Assembly (NCBI GenBank): GCA_958450365.1
Contig: CAUEEP010000736.1
Location: 1,168,501-1,232,500 of the forward strand
Direction: 5' to 3'
Source: Mesorhabditis belari
Lineage: Eukaryota > Nematoda > Chromadorea > Rhabditida > Rhabditidae
DNA: 64,000 nt
The notes below the pieces were generated by a model. The model was not told the DNA's origin and did no database searches. It worked only from the letters and a program-made list of their open reading frames with translations. Shown piece by piece: positions 34,527 to 46,350 of the stretch (its first letter is position 1; the number at the start of each line of letters is the position of its first letter). Made by a program: the position numbers and the translations under genes.

Positions 34527-35195
34527 AATAATAATAATAATACTTTATTCAAACGATAAAGTGAAAGAAATCATAGAGAAATGCACAGTGATACTTAATC
34601 ATACAATACATACTGAAATCAATAAGCCAATTACTTACGGCAAAGAGCCACTAGATCTAAAGCATCGATACGTTTCTTGAATATGAAAAGCGACTGAATT
34701 TCTCGTATGTCGTTTGGGAGCAAGTTCCATAATCTAGCGGCTCTAACGGGAAATGAATTTGATAAAGAGGCATTGGAAGCAAAGGGAATTTGCAAAAGGA
34801 ATGAGCCACTTCTGGGCCCTGACCGCGGTTTAAATTTGAAAAAGTCTATAAACAAAGGGCTAATCTGTTTACAACGGAGGATTTTGAAAGTTTCGACTAA
34901 ATCAATGACAAAGCGACGATGCTGTAAAGTTTTTAGTTCAAAAAAAGCAAGTCTCTCCTCATAAGTAAAGCTAGAATATTTAGAATAGTCAATTTTCCAT
35001 AAAGCGACTTTTGTGAACCTCCTCTGAATTTTCTCCAAGCGTTCAATAAAGACTTGTGCGCGGGGAGACCAAACAATAGAAGCATATTCTAAGATGGGCC
35101 GGATATAAGTCGTCAAGCATTTGCGGTAAGAGTTTAGGATGAACAATTGATTTGAGAATACGGCTAGAAACAAAAGAAGCTTTAAAGCTTAAAAC
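34527..35195 (-). mobile_element. 5'-truncated LINE with reverse transcriptase C-terminus
   Basis: A 180-codon minus-strand frame (34631-35173) has the hallmark post-polymerase text of Jockey/CR1-type non-LTR retrotransposons: YIRPILEYASIVWSP, then LEKIQRRFTK, RRFVIDLVETFKILR and RLWNLLPNDIR. The polymerase core is missing. Upstream, SFKASFV-like text appears in another frame, so the copy is also frameshifted. The 3' end is a short (TTA)n run at about 34528-34550 after AATAAAG. The copy is dead. A shorter relative is at 16575-16745. Confidence 0.85.
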
Positions 35196-36469
35196 TCCTA
35201 TTAACTTTTGTTTTAAAGTTTAAAACTATTTATTAACTTTTGTTAACGTTTTATTTTTAAAAGTTCTTTAGACGTAAATCTTTTTACTTTGTACGGCTCC
35301 GATTTCGCAAAACCGATTTTCGAAACTTCTCCCCCCTAAAACCCAAAAATTCATTTTCCAATTGAAGCAGCCTTCTGAAATCAACTTAATATTTATTTAT
35401 CTTAAATATCTTATTCATAAAAATAATTTTTGATTGTTGAAAAAAAGAAAAAAGCAAAAAAGAAGCTTTTTTTTTCATTTTTCATTCAAAGTACATGTTT
35501 ACAAAAAAGTTTTTCGAAAATTCTCTGTTTGAAAATGCACGTGTCTATCTACATATTTCTCTCTTTTGTACTGTAGTTTATCGCACAGGCACTTCGTTTA
35601 GAAATAAACACTTCAAAAAAGCCTTATACTAACCCTTGAATGGTGTTTTCTCGAATTTTGTTCACTTTTCGATTTTTCACTTAAGAAATAAGCCTTTTAA
35701 CACCATAGATCTTGACCTTTAAGTGTATTTTGTTTAGGTTATAGTAAAGATTGTTATTCTTTTCAAATTTTGTGATCTAAACTGAGTTGGAGTTGGATTG
35801 GAATCAAGCCAGATCCATATCTGACTCTTGATGAATTCAGCGACAGGCCTAATCTGGAAAAATTGTATTTAAAACAATTTTGCTGACTTAAAAGAGTTGA
35901 CTTAACTCCGTTTGGAGATTTAGAATACAATACAGAACTCTAGTTGTCAAGCATAGTGATCACAAAATCACAAGTGAATGTACGGAAAGCTTTGAATCAT
36001 TCTTCAAATCTTTCAGTACATCCGCTGTTCAAAGCATTGTTCAAACCATTGTTTAAAGCATTGTTTAAAGCTTTCAAATCTTTATTTTAAAAGGATCTAT
36101 TGTCAGAAAAATCTTTAGCTTTATGACATGTTTCAATAATTTATCTGTATATTTATTTTGGATGCAGTAACTAAGCAATTTGTATTTCTTGGGCGATTCA
36201 AAAAGTGAATGAGAAAAACCGGCAACAAGAAGTGATCTTCGGAGAGATGTTTCGTTGATGTTTGTTACAGGAAAAAGAGCAATGGGAAAAAGTAAACTTG
36301 TCCCCATTTTTGTTCCCATTTTCTCTCCAATTCTAGAATATCTCTGGGCTTAAACTGAATCAATGTAAAGCAAGACAGTTCTTGCTAAACGCTTGCAAAG
36401 CTCTTATTCAAATTTGTCCTACTTCTAGACTTCAAAATTTCAAATCCTGGATAACAATAAACCTTTTGC

Positions 36470-36800
36470 ATCTAAATCTCTAATCTTTCCCGACTTTCTT
36501 TCTCAATGTCTCCATTTTCATTCTTTTAACTCCATCAAACCTCTTTTTCTTTAATTTCCTGCGCTTTTTTCTTTCAAATCCACCCATTCTACACTTTTTC
36601 TCTTCGTCACTCACGTTTAAACAACTGGCCTCTTTCCCTTTTCAAATCCTTTTTTCCCTTTTCTCCGTTTCCCCATTTTTCCCCCTTTTTTTCTCATTTC
36701 TTTCCCTTTCCAACCTCATCGATTTCCACCCAACCACATAACAGTCCCCATTCTCAAAAACTACTCCTTTTTTCTTCAGCTTCTCGTTTTTAATCTTATA
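36470..36800. other. Pyrimidine-rich region upstream of the nuclear receptor
   Basis: The plus strand is C/T-rich (CCCTTTTTCCC-type runs) from about 36480 to 36770. It could be proximal promoter sequence of the receptor gene at 37587, but no TATA box or defined site can be assigned. The segment 35200-36470 shows only the repeat at 35860-35960. Confidence 0.35.
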
Positions 36801-37586
36801 TTAAACTATTCAAAATTCACTCCCAAAACGAGCTCGACTTAGCCGCTTCCAGGTAAACGTTTTCAATAGATTTCAATAGACGTTTTCAATAGATTTTAAG
36901 GTTTGAAAAATTACCATTAAATGTTTACTAAAACTTTTATCAAATTTAACCGCTAACTTTATTAAAAAGAGAGATATCCTTTTTACTTTTTTTTTATAGC
37001 AAAAACTTTAAAACAAATTGTAAACGAAGGTTGAATCATTTTAAAATTCAAAACCTTGATGATACATAGCGAACGATCGCCAAATGATAAGTCTACGATT
37101 TTTTTGAACTTTGATCCTTGTTCCTTTGACCGGAATCGAGCACAATATGTTTTTCTTGATCTCTACTCTTCTGTGTGTAGCTTCCATAGAAACACACTCA
37201 ATCTGGCGCACTTAATTCTTTATTTTCGTAAATTATTAGATAATTTTTAGTGAAAAATAAAGAATTGAGTGAAATAGAAGGCTTGTGTTTCTATTTCCAA
37301 GCACAATGTAGGCACAAAGAACATTCCAAGTGTACTTGGAGTGATTTATGAATGTTTCTAGCAAACACTCATCGTTAGTCAACTTCCAAAAATCCGTACA
37401 AATGCCATTCTTTGCATTATGTGAACCGTCAAAACGCCCACCTTTTCACTGGAATATTCTTTGCTTTCTCTCTTCTCTCTTTTCCTTATCAAGAGTACCA
37501 AAAGTCATAACCCCATACACAAAGAGACTGATAAAAATCCCCGCAGACTTTTCGCCATTCCATTTTTTTCTACAAATAACGCGAAA

Positions 37587-40500
37587 ATGGCTGACAATCG
37601 ATACTTTCGTGCGTCGAAAATTGAGCGAAATTTAATGGAAAATGAGAAATTCGACGAATACTCTCCCTCCTCTTCCACATCGTCCCCGTGAGTTCTCTTT
37701 TAAGGGGAATTTCTCTCAATCAATCAATCAAATAAATCATAATCAACTTTTCTCTTGTTTAACTCTTGAGGGATGCAAAGTCTTTTCATTTTTTCGTACT
37801 TCCGTTAAAGCAGCACCAATTGAACAACGGTATTGCACGAAAGGCCAATTATTTCTGCAAAATGACATAAAACGAGTTAAAATGTCTTATGTCTAGATTT
37901 TTGAGAGCCTGAAGTCGGGTAGCAAAAAGGCGACGGCTCGATGATGCATTTTAGACGCTTTAGCTAAGGAAACCAATCTTGATGTTAATAAATAAAAGAT
38001 AGAGCACAAAAAGTTAGATATTTTTTCAGATTTTCAGAGAAATTGATTCAGCCAATTTCTTTATAGAGGTTTTTATAGATTTTTATGAAAACCCGTTTTC
38101 ACTCGAATTGCTGGGAACCCAAATTGACTAAAAGAGGGAAATTGAACAATAAACACTTTTCATTTAGAGCAAACCATAGGTTTATTGATGACTTTGTTAT
38201 TTTTCAAAAGAAGTACGAAAAAAATGGAAAAGACTTTTGCATCAACCTAATAATTTGCATTGAAATCTCAAAATATTTCAGCTAACGATGATTAGAACAT
38301 TGTAGAGCTTCTTAAAGCAAAAATTTGTAAATCAAAAAGCTTAGAGTCATTGAAATCCTTCAAACTTATCCAGTTTGTAGCTAATTTTAAGGTTTATCTA
38401 GTAATGCAACTAGTTACTCATTGTAACTATGCCCTGCAAATTATAAAAGTCGAATATTTTTAGTAAATCCTGTTTTCAAATCCTTGTGCTGCTGAAAGCT
38501 TACTGCTGAAAGCCAAAGCAGAAAGCCAAAGCAGAAAGCCAGAGCTGAAAGCCAAAGCAGAAAGCTAAAGCTGAAAGCCAAAGCAAGCTAAAGCCAAAGC
38601 TGAAAGCCAAAGCTGAAAACCAAAGCTGAAAACCAAAGCTGAAAGCCTCTGCATAAGCTCAAAAATCTCCTTTCAATAAATTGCCCACAATTTCTTTAAA
38701 TCTCTTCTACGCAAATCTTATCTCTTTATTTAACTAATCACTTTTGAAAGTTCAGAAAATTTCTTTTTTTTTTCTTAAATTTTCTTTTGTGAACGCCTGT
38801 TTCCAAGCAACCTGAAGACAAAAAAAAAATTCTCTCGCAAAACGATGCTTCCTTTTTGGAAACATTTGGCTCAATTTACGCAAAGGAAACAAATAATTAA
38901 GGCTTCCTTTCAATAAAAAAAATCTTGTTTCAATGATTTTAAATCAATTTTCTTTCATTTTAGAGTTTCCACTGCATTAATCTATTTTATAAATTATTTC
39001 GGATTCCTTTTTTTTTTTGATTAGAACAATATTTGTTTTCAGTTACACAACGTGGACCCAAATGGAAGTTCCCCTCCAAAACGTTGTCTACTGTGATTTC
39101 ACAAACGAGTTCCTCGGCGCCTCAAACGGCTATTTTCAAGGGGATTTCATGCAACGCTTTGAAGGGTTTGTTTTTCAAGAAAAATTCATTTCTTTAACAT
39201 TTCATTAAGAAGGAAAACTTTAATGAAATTGTTAATGAAAAAAATGAGATCTTTAGCTGCTTAGGTAGGAAGCCGCTTTGACAGAGATTTGATTGATACA
39301 ACGGTTATCAAGTCATCAAATCCACAAACTAATCTAGACTTTAAGCTCGATCATCGATCTCACACGTTTATGGCATATCTAGAACACTGTCTAAGGATGG
39401 TTTCTTGGGTTATTTGAGAACAAAAGTACTTGAGAGCAGTTACTTGAGAACAAAAGGTAGGTTAGAGCTTAAAGTCTAGATTAGTTTATAGATTTCATGA
39501 CTTGATAACCATTGTATCAATCAAATTTCTATCAAAGCTGCTTCCTACCTAAGCTAAAAATCTCATTTTTTTCAATTTTTCGCTTTTGTTTACAAAAGAA
39601 ATACAAAAACTGTTAAAACAATAATTTTGTTCTATCTTTAGCTTACCTTTTGTTCAAAAGCTGTTCAAATCTATTTGATAACGTGTTACAAAATTTGTCA
39701 TCATGCTCGTAAAAATTGATTTCTTTTCGATTTCTTTTCATTTTCCCAAAAAAATGAGAGAAAAGGCTAGAATTTTCGGTTTTTTTTTGATCACGAGGGG
39801 CTAAATATGGAGAAAATGATCTTTTGATCTGGTTTTGAAACAATTTTCAACTTTATTTTGCAGAAACAAATGGTAATTTAATTGAAGAAATATAAAACAA
39901 GCATCAAATTAGCATTTAAATGCTCTACTTTTGAGATAGATTATTGTTTTTCGTTTAGAAGTACAAGAACAAGAGTTTTTGACTCGCCCAAGAACATTCA
40001 AATATGGCAAGACAATTCTGGATATTGCTAAAACAATTATGAACAATGAAAATTGATTTCTTTTCATTTTCCCGAAAAAAATGAAAAGAAAACTCTTGAA
40101 AAAGTTGCATTTCATTTTCATAATGAACTGTTTTACTCACAGGAATATCTAAAGATATTCAGCTCTAGTTATCTTTCTATTTTTCATCATTATCATAAAC
40201 TTCAATATGCAATTTATCGATCACTGATTGAAATAGCATCAATGATGACATTTCCAGCACTCCAAGCAACTCGATGTCACCAGAGAGTCAACATAACATG
40301 TCCTCTTCATCAACATCAACACATTTAGCAATTCAAGCCGGCTCAAATGGCAGCAATCGGAGTTCTCCCGATCAAATCGATATGAAGGTGAGAAAATATG
40401 AAAAGAAAGGTAAATAAAAGATTCTGAGAATAGATTGCTAAATTATCGATTGGAGATTGGATGTAAAGATAGAAAAAGAGTTAGATAAAGCTCTCAAAGC

Positions 40501-43500
40501 CTTAGGAAATTGATTGGATTACAAAATAGACCTAAAATATTATCTTGGAAAGAAAGTTCTCGGAGAAAGTTTGCACAGTGATTTCTCAAAAATCAAGCCA
40601 TAAATTCTTTCCAAATTTTTTGATAAACTTGACTATATTTCAAAGGTTTTAATCAAAAAAAAAATAAGAGACTTCTTTAGCTGAAGTGACTTGGTCACTT
40701 TTTGAGTGACCAGCCTTTAGACAAGTTTTTAATGGGTTAATGAATAGGCAATGGGTCCCATTCAAAACCCAAAATGAAGTACTTATAAGTCACCTATTTG
40801 TCCTATATTCAGAGTCACCTATTTTAGCAAATACTGAAGTGTCAAGAACATGACACGAAAAAATTATTTTTTAAAAGCTTCTCTGTAAAAAATTTTTGGC
40901 TAAAAATAGAGATTATAGAGCGTATTGCTCATTTATGATGGCTTTACCACATAAGAAATCCTTTTTCTCGTGCAAAAGCTGAATTTAAGCTGGAAAAGAT
41001 AATCATTTTTCAAGAATACGCAGAGTGTGTTCCTCTCAGCTAAAGCGTTTTCGAAAATGCATCTATTCGAGAAGACGACCGTAGTCAAACTGCTAATTTA
41101 AATTCGATCAGCTCAATTTTGGTATCATTTGATGAGGAATCAAAAGGCTCAGTCGATGATATAAAAATTGAATTGATTTGATGAAAACTAACGGTTTGAC
41201 TACGGTACTTTTCCGAGAACTTTCTTTCTAAATTAATAGATCAAAATAGCTCAAAATAGCTTAAAATAGATCAAAAATAGATCAAAATAGCTTAAAATAG
41301 CTTAAAATAGCTCAAAATAGATCAAAATAGCTCAAAATAGATCAAAATAGCTCAAAAATAGATCAAAATAGATCAAAATAGATCAAAATAGATCAAAAAT
41401 AGATCAAAATAGCCAAGCCAAAATAGCAGCCAGCAAGCCAAAAAGCTGCAATAGCAAAATAGCTTAAAATAGCTCAAAATATATCAAAATAGCTCAAAAT
41501 AGCTTAAAATAGCTTAAAATAACTCAAAATAGATCAAAAATTCAGTTTAGAAAAAGAAAATTGAACAAAATTAAGCCCGAAATCACATTGATGGCCTTCA
41601 ATCAACTCCCGAAAAACGTTTGCCCGACGATTTGTGTTGTTTGTGGTGACACGGCAGCCGGTTATCATTATGATGTACCGAGCTGTAATGGCTGCAAGAC
41701 GTGAGTCCCAAAATTGCTCGGTTTTAAATCGAAATTTACAATTACAAATTTACAAATTGTAAATTGGGGAATTAACTATTGCAAAAAAGAATCTCAAGAA
41801 ACAAACAAATGCTTTGCTTTAGATTTTTCCGCCGAACAGTGCTCGATCAACGAAAGTTCACTTGTAAGAAAGGCGGGAAATGCTTTGAGATTTTGCCTAA
41901 AGGTTTGCATTTGTAATTTATTTTAAAAATTAAAAAAATATCTAAATCTAGATTTAGAAATGCGTATTTTTAAGAGAATAAAAATCCAAATTTTATTTGA
42001 ATTCAGAAAAACGTTGCTCTTGTCGAGCTTGCCGCTTTGCTCGTTGCGTTCAAGTTGGAATGAATCCAATGGGTTTGAATGAATCCAATTTCTATTAAAC
42101 AAAAGATATTCAGCTATACAAACGGATAAGGATTTGAAGGGAAATGAAATGTTTAAGACGATTGTGAACAAGAGGAAAATAAGTAAAGAAATCGTTGAGG
42201 AAATCGAAGAACCACCAGCGAATGCACAGGTACTGCTTTTAGTTATTCTAGAAGTTTTTTAAAAAGACATTACATTAGATTTACAAAAGAATGCATAGAA
42301 CGAATCTTATTCTAGCTTTTGATGGAGTTGCGCCTGAAAGAGAATGCTTTTGATCGAATGGTTGACAGTTTGATGTACTTAGAGATTAAGGTAACTTTAT
42401 TATACCGTATTTCTTCGAATAGAAGACCGGATAAAGAGTATCACCGCGTACTCCTGCGTGGCAGCCCTTTTTAAAATTTCTTTTCTGCATAAAAGCTTTC
42501 AATGAAATGCTATAGAGCTGGAAAATGCCTCAAAAAGCTGTTAGCTCATGTGGTATTTTTTTTTCTTTACCCGGTCTTCTATTCGAAGAAATACGGTAAC
42601 TATAATTTTATGGCAATTACAACACTATGACGACAATAAAGATTGAAAGATATTGTTTAATAATTTATAAAAGATTCAAGCCAACCTTTAAAACATTTCA
42701 GGTTGACAAGCTCCGCTCTTCCACTTACAACCCTCGACCATTTGAGATTGGCAGTCTGCGTGATGTTCTCTCAAAACATTCAGCTTTGTCATTGGCTGAG
42801 CGATTGGATGTAAGTTATAAGCAATGAAAAGAGTTACTGTAAATCAAAAGTTCTACTGCTGAGAAGAGATTTCAGTCAAACAAAACCAAAGCTATGGTTT
42901 GAGATTTGGGCTTGAGTTGAATTTTGTTGAGAAAGTTAAGAAAATTTGCAACTTCAGAGCTGACAATTGTCCTGAAAGCCGAGAATTCTCTTGAATTAGA
43001 TTTAAATTTCTGACTTATGACAGTCTGACATCTTATCTGACATCTTATCTGACAATTTATCATTGAATTTTCAGCCAATGCCTAACTGGCCTCTTCCCCC
43101 CATTCCCGCACATAATCCTGCCGAGTTTTGCTCGTAAGTTTTCAAAAGTATTTATATAAGAGCTTGAGTTTTTGCGAGAGTTTTTAGTTGGAATGGTTTT
43201 TACAGCACAAATTCGATCTTATTTTCATTTTCAGCCCATGCCAGAACCCAGTTAGAAAGGCGTGGTACGTTGATTTGTCTCTCATTAGCTCTCACCAAGA
43301 GATTTTTGTCCTTAAATGACTTTTGTGTTGTCAAATGGAGTTAAACTTGATAACGATTTGACAAAAGAAGAACTATTAAACTATTTTAAACGTAGCTTGC
43401 TCTTTGAGCTTGCTTTGTAGTCACGTAAACACGTTTCTGACATACTTTGATTTCTTAATTTTTGTTACTTTACAAGTGATCGATCTTTCAAGAAGAATCT

Positions 43501-45345
43501 AGAGCATAGAATCTAGCTAGCCTTAAGCTTAAGCTGTACAGCTGAAGCTTATGCTTGTTAGAAGCTTATGCTTGCTGAAGCTCAAGTAGTCAACTCGAAT
43601 TTCTCCATTTGAAAACCAATTTAGTTAAATGTAGTAAACCACTCATCTATCTCTGTGGTCGTTGTCGATTTTTTGGCTTTTCTCTGTTTTTTGTTAAACA
43701 GATCTTGTTGTTTGGGTGTTGTGCTGTGGCTTATAAATATGGCTATCATTTTTAGAAAAATAAATGTATTCAATCAAATGATAAATCCTTTAAAAATATG
43801 ATTTTAGGATGAAGAGTCCGAATCGAAAAATGTGGCTTTTCTTCGATCTCCTTGTTACAGTTGAATATGCAAAAACGTTTGACTTCTATTATCAATTGGA
43901 CACACAAGATCAGGTTAGAACGTCGGGATTACTGTATAAAAGTACTGTAGTATAAAAGTACTGTAGTAGAAATGTCTAAAGAATAGGTTAAAGCTATCTT
44001 TTATGTACTTTGTGTCCTTTCCTTATGCACTCAACCCTTCTTGGTAATTATCTTTTGCTCTTAAACCTCAATTGAGAGTTGTTTAAAAGAAAAATTTGGT
44101 AATCTATGGAGCAGATTAGTCAAATTTGTAACACAAGAATACTTTCAGTTCACTCTCGTGCGGTACGTTTCTCTAATGTGCATGCAAGCGACGCAAAGCT
44201 TCTATTCTTACATCATCAACGCTGATACAATCGTTCATCCCGATGGCACAAAGCCGCAAGATATGTGGAAATGGAGAAAGTTGCATGAAGGGTAAATCTT
44301 TTGAGATTTGAGAATTGAATTGAATTGAATTGAATTGAGGATTTAGCCATGACAAGACACACAACGAATGCTTTGCGGCTCGAGAGGGATTGTTTGAAGA
44401 GAACGTGAAACAGTTAAAGCTCAATAGGATCTGTCGGGAAGAATATGTGCTTTTGAAAGCGATCACTTTATGTAACTCAGGTAAAGCGAGGAGAGATTGA
44501 AAGATAAAATAAAGATAGAAAGATGGATAGATAAAATAAAGGTAGAAAGATGGAAAGATAAAATAAAGCATAAAAGATAAAGATAGAAAGATTGAAAGAT
44601 AAAATAAAGTATATAGAAAGATTAAAAGATAAAATAAAGCATAAAAGATAATGATTGAAAGATTAGAAGACAAAATAAAGCATAAAAGATAAAAGAAAGC
44701 TTTCTTTTATAAGCTAAAAGACTGTTAAACCCAAATTTTCAGCTATCGGTGACCTCTCAGAACATGGCTCAAAAATCATTGAACAAGCTCGTGTCAAATA
44801 CGCGGAAGCTCTCTTCTCGCTAGAAATGGCTAATTATGGACCAGCAACTGGGCCTCTTAGGTACAAAATCTCATCGATAAGACTTGTAAATGAGCTTTAT
44901 GCTTTCTTGGGATTCAATTGATCACAAATTTCATTTAGATTTCAAAGCATTCTGGCTTCAATCGAGGTGTTAATCCGAAATGCGAAGAAACATCGAAATG
45001 TACACTTGATTGCAATGGTTTGTTTTAAAAAGAAATCTGATAGAGCAACTTTATTTCATCAAAAGATTGTTTTTAGATGATTTTTCAAATGACAATTAAA
45101 AATACCTTTTCTAATGAATTCAAAGCTATTTTTTGATTCTACTAAACCACAGCTCGATAAGAACGGATATTTGAGTGCGTCAGAAAGGGGAATTTTCAGG
45201 TTTAAGTAAGAAAGCATTCAAAAAAACAACTTATATAATACTTTATAGCTAATATATTTAAAATTTTCAGCTCAATAAGCCCCACCGTGAGGGGAAACCG
45301 CCACGTCCAGCAATAGCTCTCATCGACGATATTATGGACGCTTGA
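37587..45345 (+). CDS. Nuclear hormone receptor (17 exons)
   Basis: Exons: 37587-37687, 39043-39165, 40237-40387, 41546-41700, 41823-41902, 42007-42072, 42114-42229, 42316-42390, 42702-42809, 43075-43133, 43235-43264, 43808-43913, 44149-44291, 44347-44480, 44743-44860, 44939-45017, 45271-45345. Phases agree and give 572 residues. The DNA-binding domain (about 155-225) has the first zinc finger C155, C158, C172, C175 with P box CNGCKTFFRR, then KKGGKC and CRACRFARC, and the typical exit VGMNPMAIQ. The ligand-binding domain (about 265-572) shows LLVTVEYAKTFDFYYQL and LKLNRICREEYVLLKAI, as in nematode HNF4-derived receptors. ALIDDIM near the C-terminus fits an AF-2 helix. The 140-residue N-terminal region is Ser-rich. 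An alternative last exon (45153-45209) would remove AF-2. The ligand and targets are unknown. An in-frame ATG also exists at 37461; 37587 was preferred for its context. Confidence 0.9.
37767..38250. mobile_element. Mariner-like MITE copy 3
   Basis: The left end is degraded (GGGATGCAAAGTCTTTTC); the right end GACTTTTGCATCAACCTAA is intact and followed by TA. The interior parallels 17326-17847. It lies in the first intron of the receptor gene. Confidence 0.75.
38497..38645. repeat. Tandem repeat, GAAAGCCAAAGC unit
   Basis: About ten units of a 12-bp sequence GAAAGCCAAAGC with GAAAACC and GCTAAAG variants, in receptor intron 1. Confidence 0.9.
39243..39568. mobile_element. Foldback element in receptor intron 2
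   Basis: The arms (ATGAGATCTTTAGCTGC...AAGTCTAGATTAGT and complement) are about 110 bp with a short loop containing TACTTGAGA repeats. It is non-coding. Confidence 0.75.
41238..41545. repeat. Tandem repeat, ATCAAAATAGCTCAAAATAG
   Basis: About thirty 10-bp units (CAAAATAGCT and CAAAATAGAT alternating), ending at the splice acceptor of the receptor's zinc finger exon. The 40388-41238 part of the intron shows no other feature. Confidence 0.9.
42403..42598. mobile_element. Palindromic MITE, TACCGTATTTC family, shorter copy
   Basis: The left end TACCGTATTTCTTCGAATAG and right end CTATTCGAAGAAATACGGTA frame 196 bp matching 827-1121 with an internal deletion. It sits in the receptor intron between exons 8 and 9. 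Confidence 0.85.
44505..44705. repeat. Tandem repeat, AAAGATAAAATAAAGCATA
   Basis: Eight or more degenerate units of AAAGATAAAATAAAGCATA with GATTGAAAG, in a receptor intron. Confidence 0.85.
45153..45209 (+). CDS. Alternative last exon of the nuclear receptor
   Basis: After the acceptor AACCACAG at 45145-45152, an in-frame (phase 0) 18-codon exon reads LDKNGYLSASERGIFRFK then TAA. It would directly follow exon 16 and end the receptor without the AF-2-like helix. Its start (LDKN) resembles that of the competing exon at 45271 (LNKP). Splicing from its GT sites into 45271 would shift the frame, so the two exons behave as alternatives. A misread constitutive exon is also possible. Confidence 0.5.
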   Translation, partial: LDKNGYLSASERGIFRFK

Positions 45346-46350
45346 AATTGTATAAAAATCATCAATCTTTACCTCGAAATTCATTTCTTCTCTCTACCAG
45401 CATTTTCCCAAGGTTTCCTATGTCAAATTTTATCTTAGTGATCTCTTTTTTTCTATATAATTTTTTTAATCACAGAACCATCCTAGTCTCTTCAGTCTTC
45501 AGGGCCGATCATCAAAAAATTAGTTTAACGAAAATGTACATAATTCTTTGTTCATTACTTTCCATTAGTTAAATATCTTTAATATTTTTGATTCAAATTG
45601 AATTGTCAAACATTTTTTTTGGTTCTCTTCCTAGTTTCCCCTGTTCTCTCCTACGGATGTGCATTCTCTCAAAAAAGTTTCTCTGAAATTGTGATTTTTC
45701 TCAACAAGATTTCCTCCTATTTTTGATTGTTTAAAAAATGAAATAAACTTTATTTAAAACCTTGCAAAATCAAGAATATTTGTTTAAGATGACGAAAGTT
45801 TCGTTTACGAATAGAAATCAGATCTTTTACAAAGGAATGCCAGCTAGCACACCTGTGTCACCATTTTATGAGAGCAAAAGGGCAATTAGTAAAAGTCGGA
45901 CAGTTCAGCCGGTTCAATTCTTTGTCGTAAAAAGTTATTTGGTACTTGTTGGTTATACATCCACAAAGACTAGTCTCGGTTAAACATCCCCATCCGAGTC
46001 TTCTCGGTTATCGATTTTCGTTCGACTGATCGACTGATCACTTCAGTCGAGCACTCTACCTCGATGAACAACATGGGTTTCACTTTTATCATCAAAATTC
46101 TCTTCACGATATTTCACAACACTTTCGAATTCAAGGTCGAGATCTCAGCAGGGCAGAAAGTGGCCAGTGAAAGAAGGAAAACTTCTGGTGGAGACAGATA
46201 GAGCGCAAACAGTAAGAGGGGCTAACTTAGTTTCTGTTTCATCTTTTAAATTTGCATTCAATGTTTATAGTAACGTATTTTAAGTTTACAACAATAAAAT
46301 TTATTCATCTTGGAAACGATAATACTCAAGATGTCACACTAATAAGCATC
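45346..46350. other. Intergenic region with one small ORF
   Basis: The region between the convergent receptor and lectin genes. A 45-codon plus-strand frame at 46064-46201 begins MNNMGFTFIIKILFTIF, a hydrophobic N-terminus, but has no family resemblance. A run of GACTGATCGACTGATCACTTC precedes it. Polyadenylation sites for both genes are expected here; none is defined with confidence. Confidence 0.4.
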
